Part shown: piece after piece, positions 56,701 to 64,000 of the stretch
How the letters are laid out: each line of letters begins with the position of its first letter
How positions within the stretch are numbered: position 1 is the stretch's first letter
Assembly (NCBI GenBank): GCA_945910005.1
Contig: OX246743.1
Coordinates: 5,714,018 to 5,778,017 of the forward strand
DNA from: Isoperla grammatica
Lineage: Eukaryota > Arthropoda > Insecta > Plecoptera > Perlodidae
Length of the DNA: 64,000 bases
Reading direction: 5' to 3'
The notes under the pieces: model-generated
Seen by the model: only the letters and a program-made list of their open reading frames with translations
The model's database searches: none
Told to the model about the DNA's origin: nothing
Position numbers and translations under genes: made by a program

Positions 56701-59700
56701 GTAACATAAACCAACAATTGTACTATTTCTATCTCGAGTAGGGCAAAATCCATCTAAACGTCCCTGAGAGTATTGTTGTCACCTTTTTCGGTCAAACCGT
56801 ACATAACCAATAAATTAGTACCATTTAAAACCCTAGTTTTGGTTTGGTAAAAGTGCCCTTCAATAAATCAGACAAAAAAAATTAAAAAAATCGAGCCCAA
56901 ATTTTATTGAGAATGGTTGAATGGTTTCGCGATGACCTCTATCTATATAATAACGTGTGTGTCCAGGCTACCACGTGCGTATCGGAGACGAGGAGACAGA
57001 GGGCACGCCGGCCAACTCTAGCCGCCTCCACGTGGACTACGCCCAGGCGCGCGATGACCTTTACGAGTGGGAATGTCGCCAGCGCGCGCTACAGCGAGAG
57101 ATGCGACACCGCGAGCGCGTCGAGAAGGAGAGGATGCGCCCCCCCTCACCGCCCCCCGTCGTTCACTACACCGAGCACGAGGCCGCCAATATCTCCGAGA
57201 AGCTCAAAGGTACCGGTAATGACAAAATTTTTGACTATCTACTTAAATAAAATAAATTGGAACTCAGAACAAAATCAAACATGTTCTAGTGAGGGGAAAG
57301 GTACAGAAGGACGACAGCTTACCTCAGAAAGTAGATAGGTCGCTTTGAGAAACATATAGATGAGAAGACAAATAAATTGAGACGTTTCGGTCAACTAGTG
57401 GTCTTGATCACTCAGCGTGAGTAGAAACCCTGAGTGATCAAGACCACTAGTTGGCCGAAACGTCTCGGTTTATTTGTCTTCTCATCTATATGCTTCTCAA
57501 AGCGGCCTATCTACTCTCTCAGGTAAGCTGTCGTCCTTCTGTACCTTTCCCCTCACTAGAACATGTTTTATCTTGTTCTGAGTTCCAATTAACCCAGCCT
57601 TTTGGCATCTCTAAGTATTCACTATAAATAAAATGAACTCGTATTTACTATTTATAGTCTACCCACTCAGTCCCAGCAGCCCATTCAAACCCCTCCCCCA
57701 TCCGCACCCCGACCGAGGGTGCGAAAGAAAGAAGGTCACGCGAACAGTAATGCCACAGCATCTTTGTGAATCCAGGCTCAGGGTTTCCACAGGATAGGTG
57801 GACATAACGGCTAGGACCTGGATGCTTTAAGTATTAAGTTTCGTGTTAAGAAGAAATTTTTTTTTTTTGCAAAATAGCATTTATTAAACGGGTCCATCGA
57901 GTCTGACCTTGGAGCTATTCGAGGCTACCCTTAGCTTAGGTTAGGCCTACTATCTATCTACCTAGCCCTCCTACCAACTCTCCTCTTGCATCAGTCAGTC
58001 CAGGTAGTACCATAGTATTTCCCTACCATTAATACCGTATTATTGGCCCGAATATAACGCGATCTCGAATATAGTGCGACCCCCAGTTTTTAAAACAATA
58101 TTCATGGAAAAAACTTTTTTGCACTATTGAAGTGAACAGTTGATAATTTAGATTAGGCCTACCTAAATTGTCTTTGGCCTAGGCCTAAATATTTACATGC
58201 TTGGAAGTACAAAGTTGCCTAACTTCTAGGCCTAGAGCTTGCAGGGTATGAACTCTCCTAGGGTTTGTCAAATCACTGTACATGATTTGAATTTTATCCT
58301 CATTTCCCACTCTTTTATGACGTGATTGATCACTGGCCTCCATCTTGAATGCCTGTTCCAAGCAGACTTTCTCTTCCACCCTTAGAAGTTCTACAAGTTA
58401 ATAAGTGGCCGCGCTAGCGTCACTACACTGGAACTACTTGACCGACCTGCCGGTATGGGAAGTCACTACTTTATCGACCTTAAGGCGGGAATTTGAAACA
58501 TCGTGGAATGCTTGTGGAAATTCGTAGTCTCCGATTCTAGTGCGAGTGAAGATATAAGAATGTATTTTTTCTGAAAAAACATCGCGTTATATTCGGGCCA
58601 ATACGGTAGCAATCAATACATTTAAAATATTTCTTAAAAGCTCTTAAAAGGTAGGAAATAAAATAATTACCCATATTGTACTCCTTACCAACAAGTTTGT
58701 AATGCTTCGTATCGCATGCACTGCTTCAGTGGCGAGTACGTATTCACTGTTTTCCTTCTTTTCTGCAGCTTGGACCTTACTCACTTGATAACACTAACAA
58801 CACTAGATATTTTAACAGTGTTATTTTTTTTTTTTTTTTTTTTTTTTTATCAAATAAAAACTTTGGTTTCCTTCTATCTTTCTTAATTTAGAGCTGCAAT
58901 GATGGATGTTAGGCAAGTATGTGAGATTTACCTAGAGTTTTGATAATTAGGCTGCACATTTTTTCCGGATCAATTATGAAGTTATCTTTTAATGTCCTAC
59001 CGTCACCGACCTAGTCAGTATAGCGTGGAGGCTTTTTTCAGTTGATTTTGAAAAATGTAAGAAAAATCATTGAAATTTTAAATCAAATAAATCTGATATC
59101 TATAGGATACATTTTAAATGATCATTACCAGTTCTGCCCATAAATTGTATTGATAGAAGATCGGTAGAGTCAATGATTTATGCAACGCTTTAAAACCATT
59201 TCAGCTCATAAGATACTTGAACATTTTGGTTAAAAAAGTATTTTTATCACTTATAATTTTGATAGCTAAAATAGTTAATGCTAAAAATCATTACAGTACA
59301 ACCTTGTTATTTCGTTGTCTGATACAACGTCCTTCGCATTGGAGCGGCCCGGGGCGGGTGACTCACAGCCAGCCTCCCGGGCCAGCACTTTGTTGCCCGT
59401 TATCTGTGTCTAATACATTGTCTGGACAAAGACCCAAAATGGAAATAAAAACCAGTTTATCACTCGTGAGATAGGCATAATCTTAAAAGCACTGAATGGT
59501 CATGTTATCTCCTCCTTAATAAGAGCGGTGGTGATAGCAGACTACAATAGCGCTGGCCAAATTAAAAGTGTGTAGGCCTATACCTAAGATAGTGAGCCAT
59601 GCAGGTCATACCTTGCAACAAATCTAATCTGTCACTATTTCAGTCTCTTTGTTATTGATGTTGCCCCAAAGAGTACATTTAATTCAAAATAAGCCATAAA

Positions 59701-60062
59701 TAATTTTTTTAAAAGTTAATTTGATACAACATCCTGCTTGATATAAAGGCGAAAATCAATAGTCCCTTCAGCGACGTTAAATCAAGGTTGTACTGTATAT
59801 CGCCAGACTTTTTGCAAAAGTGTTTATAGCTAGATTAATGTTGCAGTTGCAGACGAGTCCTTCACGAAGGCCGTCCAAGTGGTCATCACGTGGCTGGATC
59901 GCGGGGATTGCGTCAAGCGCAATGCAAACACGTTCTACACGATGATACAGTCGACCAACTCGCACATCCGACGGCTACTCAACGAGAAGGCCCAGTACGA
60001 GGAGGAACTTCAGAGGGCGCGAGACATCTTTAAGGGACGAATGCAGGGCATCCTTATACAGT
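53757..60062 (+). CDS. ENOX: ENOX-family ecto-NADH oxidase / disulfide-thiol exchanger (5' part of gene)
   Basis: Five coding exons: 53757-53811, 55125-56028, 56575-56700, 56967-57209 and 59853-60062, all GT-AG and all meeting in phase 1. ENOX proteins are surface or secreted hydroquinone/NADH oxidases with protein disulfide-thiol exchange activity. Seen: N-terminal proline stretch (PPPPPPPPQ); methionine-rich segments; an Arg-Asp repeat linker; CKSCILFPP; RRM with RNP2 VFVGGLP and RNP1 KNFCHIRF; RLHVDYAQARDDLYEWEC; RPPSPPPVVHY; WLDRGDCVKRNANTFYTMIQS; LLNEKAQYEEEL. These follow ENOX1/ENOX2 order closely. After 60062 (ends CAG T|GTGAGT) the C-terminal exons are not visible in the window. Exon 2 is one base too long for the phase: the frame changes at the G7 run 55443-55449, where a 6-G version would keep one continuous frame. 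Probable sequencing error or a disabling indel. ENOX1 versus ENOX2 is not resolvable. Confidence 0.88.
53836..54240. repeat. (TAGGCC)n arrays in ENOX intron 1
   Basis: Repeated TAGGCC tracts, plus a G homopolymer near 53941-53957. Around 54278-54450 the words GGCGGACGGGCAA/CGCCACGGCGG recur three times in direct and inverted order, a short decayed repeat. Confidence 0.7.
57255..57590. mobile_element. Penelope-like palindrome, copy 3 (different family)
   Basis: Arms of ~160 bp meet near 57423: AATTGGAACTCAGAACAA at the left and its inverse at the right, with GGGGAAAGGTACAGAAGG, AGACAAATAAA and GAAACGTCTC shared. CTGAGTGATCAAGACC...CCGAAACGTC has one extra base relative to the CUGANGA hammerhead consensus, so any ribozyme is degenerate. 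In ENOX intron 4, it holds no coding sequence. Confidence 0.7.
58035..58606. mobile_element. TA-flanked MITE with CCGTATT...TTGGCCCGAATATAACG ends
   Basis: Left TACCGTATTATTGGCCCG then AATATAACGCGAT; right, inverted, TACCGTATTGGCCCG then AATATAACGCGAT. About 570 bp, flanked by TA on both sides, consistent with a pogo/Tc1-type element. In ENOX intron 4. Confidence 0.75.
59294..59795. mobile_element. Pogo/Tigger-like MITE 3 (502 bp)
   Basis: CAGTACAACCTTG at both ends with TA on each side. Homologous to 43160-43904 in inverse orientation. In ENOX intron 4, ending 57 bp before exon 5. Confidence 0.85.
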
Positions 60063-60546
60063 GTGAGTTGTGTTTCATGTTATCTCTCGGAACGGAACTG
60101 TAGACCCACCCGTTGCAGGTAATCTTTTGTATATGTACTGTGGTATGCACCTGGGATGAGATTAGGGATGGTAGAAAACGACTAGTACCCTGAACGTCAT
60201 TAAGGGTTTGAACAGTTACTCACAATCAAAACAGCTCTTCAAACTTTTGTAAGTGGGTAGGTCTGTAAATTTATGTCCAATGGCAATTATAGCCTACAGG
60301 CATAATGTAATTATGTGATGGTTATTTAGAGTTACAGGCCTACTAATACATCGAATACCAAACTAAAATAAAGGAAGTAAACACGAAAACAACAATATTA
60401 TCTTAATTGTTAATCTTTTGCTTCCCTTCGCAAAAACTTAAATTTGGCAAAAAAAAATTAAACCCTTGTTTCTTAATTAATGGGGATGAGAAAACATACT
60501 AAATTTTGTGTGGTACCTACTCAAAGAGTTTGTTATTTATGAATTA

Positions 60547-61641
60547 CAGTAGAGCTTTGATTATACGTTTTCCAAGGCCCAAACCGAAAAACATATTTAA
60601 ATACAAAAAAGGTATAACTACAATTACATTTGTTTTCGTTTGTAATGAGTGGAGATGGTGGCTCTCTGCAGTCCCCCATTCTGCAGTACAAAAATTCCCT
60701 TCACGGTGCGTTGTAGCGACCGTACGAACGGCCAGTCCTGCCGAAAGAGATATATAAATCATTTTATTCCCAATATCTTTACTCGCCGTACCGTTTTTCA
60801 GCATCGATGGCTTTATTTTTCCAGTCCCAGATCAATATTTACCTCAATTAATTGTTTTTCGGTTATAAATATCAACGCAGAAACAAGTTTCAGCAACCGC
60901 TACGTAAGTGTTTATTGGACGCGACTGTACGGCCGCGCGTCACCGGGTGACTGCTATCACGGGCTGGCGGCAGCTGTTAGCTCAGCGCCCGCGAGGGATG
61001 TATGCCCCAGCGCCCGCGCTCGGCCCGCAGGCCCACGTACGTGGGCAAGGTCGGGGTTGCGGATAATTATTATAAATCAACAAATTTATGAAACGATCAG
61101 ATCAATACGTGAAATGTTACTATAAAATCAGAGGATAATGATAAAACAGCAAATGTACAAAACAAGCCATTACGAACATTACGCACACGTGGTATCAATT
61201 TAAAACCACCAACAAACTTGGAACGATCTGCATAGACTCTGTGAAACGTAATTTTGTGGGGGGGAGGGGTTGCGGGGCTGGCGCCTAGAGCTGGACATGA
61301 GCAAAGGTAGCGAATGGGAGGGGGGCGAGGCGGGGTGACCGTTTGACAATAACAACATTCCATTCTCGCGCATTGACAGCTGCATATTCCGAATGAGATA
61401 AAGCTTGTGCTTCCAGGAATCAACAAAGGAAACAAATTTCGGATGACAAATAAAAACAATTTAGCGTACAATCGCTACTAAGATGTCTGGGGGGAACAAT
61501 TTCTGTCGTGTATAACCAAATAACGTTTAACTAAATTATTTTAACATTGATGGTTATGGGAAATGGCTGGGACCATATGGAAATCACGTATAAATACAAA
61601 AAATGTATTTAAGTACAAAACGTATAATCGATGCTCCACTG
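60547..61641. mobile_element. Pogo/Tigger-like MITE 4 (1095 bp)
   Basis: TA|CAGTAGAGCTTTGATTATACG at the left and, inverted, TA|CAGTGGAGCATCGATTATACG at the right (18 of 21 shared). Subterminal words AAATACAAAAAA are inverted at both ends. GC-rich core about 60925-61050. No transposase. Downstream of the last visible ENOX exon, presumably intronic. Confidence 0.8.
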
Positions 61642-64000
61642 TAGTTGTAACTCTCGACAGCACCGTTTCTCGAGTTCAACTCTGTTATAGTTCCGTCAAT
61701 TGACATCACTTGATGGCTGATCGGTCGTGTATTGTTTCTGTGCTCCACCTCTGCAGTTCATAGACAAAATCTGTCTTTAGAGCTGTTCTTTCGTCCTTAT
61801 GGAAAACGAATTATTTTGAAATGAAAGTTTTTACAATAATCAGATATATAGGGATTAGTAAAATAGCTGTTGAAAGGTGTTGGCCTTGATATTCTTGAAC
61901 ACAACAGGATAGTAGGCCTATATATAAGGGCTGGGATAAGCCAGATGTGGTATTTCATAATTTGCTTGATGAATTATAAAGGAGAGTTTAAGGTTAGAAA
62001 CTTTTTTCGGACTTAAGCTGGGATTCGTTTCGACACCACTATTAAAGCATGGTTTGTTCATATAGTAATTAAGGTGCATACCAAACCAACCTGTATTTTA
62101 CTCGCGTAATTTTACGCTAAAGCTCTGTTTTCATTTCACGTAAGGTGAAACTGCCTCATATTTACGCATCTCAACGTCACCACTAGTGTTGTGCTTTAGG
62201 CCTCGCACATTTTAGCATAGAATACAGAGAATAAATGGTGATTAAATTATGCGAGTAAATATTTATTCTTAGGATTACATTTTAAAGGAGTTAGCTTAGT
62301 TCCTGTAAGGATCAATTTATGAAGGTTGACAAATTTAAGTAGAAAGGTACCTACATATTATTTGATGCTCATTGAATATTGGCTGGATGTAGTGCTGGAA
62401 AATATTGTACTCGATGGCTACTACTAATTAAATGTTACGGTACTTTCCTGTACCTAACTATAAAATATGTTTTTGGCAGACAATAGAAAATGTGTCATTC
62501 ATCAGTTCTTGCCTCATGCCTACCTTTTAGGCTTATTAAAGCATCTGTGCATTTGGCCAGCACCCTGAAAGGGAGTATTACTAATACCATTGAGTAGAAT
62601 ATCTTGTACGCACGATCCAACCTTGGCCGAACCAAGAGCTGCCGCGTGTGGACCGAGACCGAGGGCCGTCAAAATCAACCAGCGTAAATGTGTGAGCTAT
62701 TCTGTGCAAGGTCTAGCAAGGAGCCCAGGCCAGTCTGGAACTTGGTGGAAGACCCGGCCAAGACGGTAGCGCCCGAAAGATGTTGTCCAACCTTGGGTGT
62801 GTGAGTGTGCAGGACAGATTGCAATTATTTGATATATTTAGCTGTGTGCAAGTGCCACATTTCAAGTCCAGTAAAATGTGAATTATGTTTACCGGCCTTA
62901 AATTAGTGTTTGATACAATTAATTAAATTTGGAAATATTAATTCAATTCGCTTTCTGTAAATATTACAATATGGATTCATCTCCAAATATTTGCTTTGGT
63001 AATTGAATTTATTAAGCAATGATGAGTATTGGGTATTTTAATATTTGTATTTCCCATCTCATTATTATAAACTAAATGTAAATACTGAACTGGATTCATG
63101 CAATTGTGACAGATAACATAAGATTTATTTTTCTCAGAATATGACTTTGTAGGTAGGGTACCTAGTACTAATCCCAGTTGCGGCACATTTTCTTGATTAC
63201 AAAATTTGGTTCTTGCACACATCTAAAATGTTCTTTCAATCCGATATAGTAGGCTTATTTTAAAGTAGACCTGAGGCAAATCCTTGGAGCTCTTTTTTCG
63301 TAAATGATTTTAAAATATATCTATCTTCTAGACCAAAACAAGGGCAAGTCAGAAATATATTTAATTTATGAAAATATAGAGCTATTTGCTTGTAGTCTAC
63401 TGACAAGTAACTAGTAAGTGAAGCATGCTAGTTGTTAAAAGTTTGTATGATAAACAGGGAATGTTCTACATTTCCCAATATTGGTTCGATCATCTTAAAT
63501 AGAAAGTCCTTCATCTAGAAAACCATAAATACTTTTTTCACTTCAAAATGTCAGTTTGATTTTTGTAACGTTACAAAGTTTGAATTTTTTCTGTTCCCGG
63601 GCTGTTATTGTGAAACATATTGTAATTTTTAGGGGTCTGCGGGTAGTACTTTTTAGATTCGGGTCCGGGTAACACAAAAAGTTCGGGTATCGGGTCCGGG
63701 TTCGGGTAATGAAATTAGTAAGGCTGGGCGTCGACATCGATTAATCGATTAATAATCGATGTCGGTGACGATTTTCGACATCGATTTTTTTTGGTTTTAA
63801 TCGATTTTTTCGTCAATTAATTAAATAACTAATCAATTATCAATTCACGCAAGAAATGGGAACTTTAAACTACCCCGGCATAGTTAGCCTATTCGTCCAC
63901 GGTCGCTTTTAGTCCAAACTGACCCGTATCAAAGGATACCGCACACTCTCAAGCCCCCCCCCCCCCCAAATATTTGCAGATCGCGCGTACTAAAGCGCGA
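61642..64000. other. Presumed ENOX intron, gene-free as far as visible
   Basis: No exon matching the ENOX C terminus could be found. A GC-richer unassigned patch lies at about 62605-62810. A CGGGTCCGGGT-type minisatellite is at about 63655-63710. An hAT-like terminus, TAAGGCTGGGCGTCGACATC, starts at 63719 with no partner before the window ends, and a C homopolymer lies at about 63955-63967. Confidence 0.45.

Noticed and set aside
1..64000. CRISPR array, operon structure or prokaryotic mobile island
   Set aside because: Spliced genes, SINE/LINE/hAT content and long non-coding spacers show the DNA is animal nuclear; no regularly spaced repeat-spacer array exists.

Overview
The window is animal (metazoan) nuclear DNA. 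Its genes are split by GT-AG introns, it carries orthologues of animal housekeeping genes, and its spacers and introns are packed with transposable elements. The many short (TAGGCC)n arrays, the low gene density and the set of element families (Mag/K02A2.6-type Ty3/gypsy, hAT, pogo/Tigger-like, P-like, ISL2EU-like, jockey/CR1-like LINEs, Penelope-like palindromes) suggest a marine invertebrate. I cannot name the phylum from sequence alone.

Host genes. (1) N-myristoyltransferase on the minus strand (13166-14590), one uninterrupted 474-codon frame. (2) A type II membrane GH31 alpha-glucosidase on the plus strand (19137-22492): one 998-codon exon plus a 20-codon last exon. (3) CDKAL1, the tRNA t6A37 methylthiotransferase, on the minus strand (32145-44287). 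Seven coding exons join in phase to 546 residues, ending in a tail anchor. (4) The 5' part of an ENOX ecto-NADH oxidase/disulfide-thiol exchanger on the plus strand (53757 to at least 60062). Five coding exons are visible and the gene runs on beyond where I can follow it. Exon 2 has an apparent one-base excess in a G7 run. These genes act in unrelated processes (protein lipidation, glycan or oligosaccharide hydrolysis, tRNA modification, surface redox), so there is no operon-like logic.

Mobile DNA, left to right. A nearly pristine Ty3/gypsy element (737-5888) has an hAT MITE in its 3' LTR. An interleaved foldback cluster lies at 6432-8568. Two hAT MITEs sit in tandem and share three copies of one 8-bp target (11720-12554). 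Penelope/hammerhead-like palindromes lie at 14923-15231 and 42640-42925, with a related palindrome at 57255-57590. LINE fragments are at 16330-17515 and 45345-46330. A tRNA-type SINE is at 23775. hAT elements with clear 8-bp duplications fill the CDKAL1 introns. A two-gene ISL2EU-like element (THAP transposase and a SAP-domain protein, convergent) spans about 46840-50575. It is directly abutted by a 3.06-kb P-like element (50585-53645) that ends 111 bp before the ENOX start codon.

Most unusual points: micro-duplications in CDKAL1 that copy splice acceptors (exon 5 almost in triplicate, giving potential in-frame 123-nt cassettes; the exon 7 acceptor in duplicate, giving a potential anchor-less C terminus); covarying stem II in two hammerhead-like palindromes; the shared-target tandem hATs; and the abutting ISL2EU/P-like pair. 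All coordinates were read by eye. Exon borders are supported by GT-AG sites, phase arithmetic and remembered family sequence, not by alignment software.
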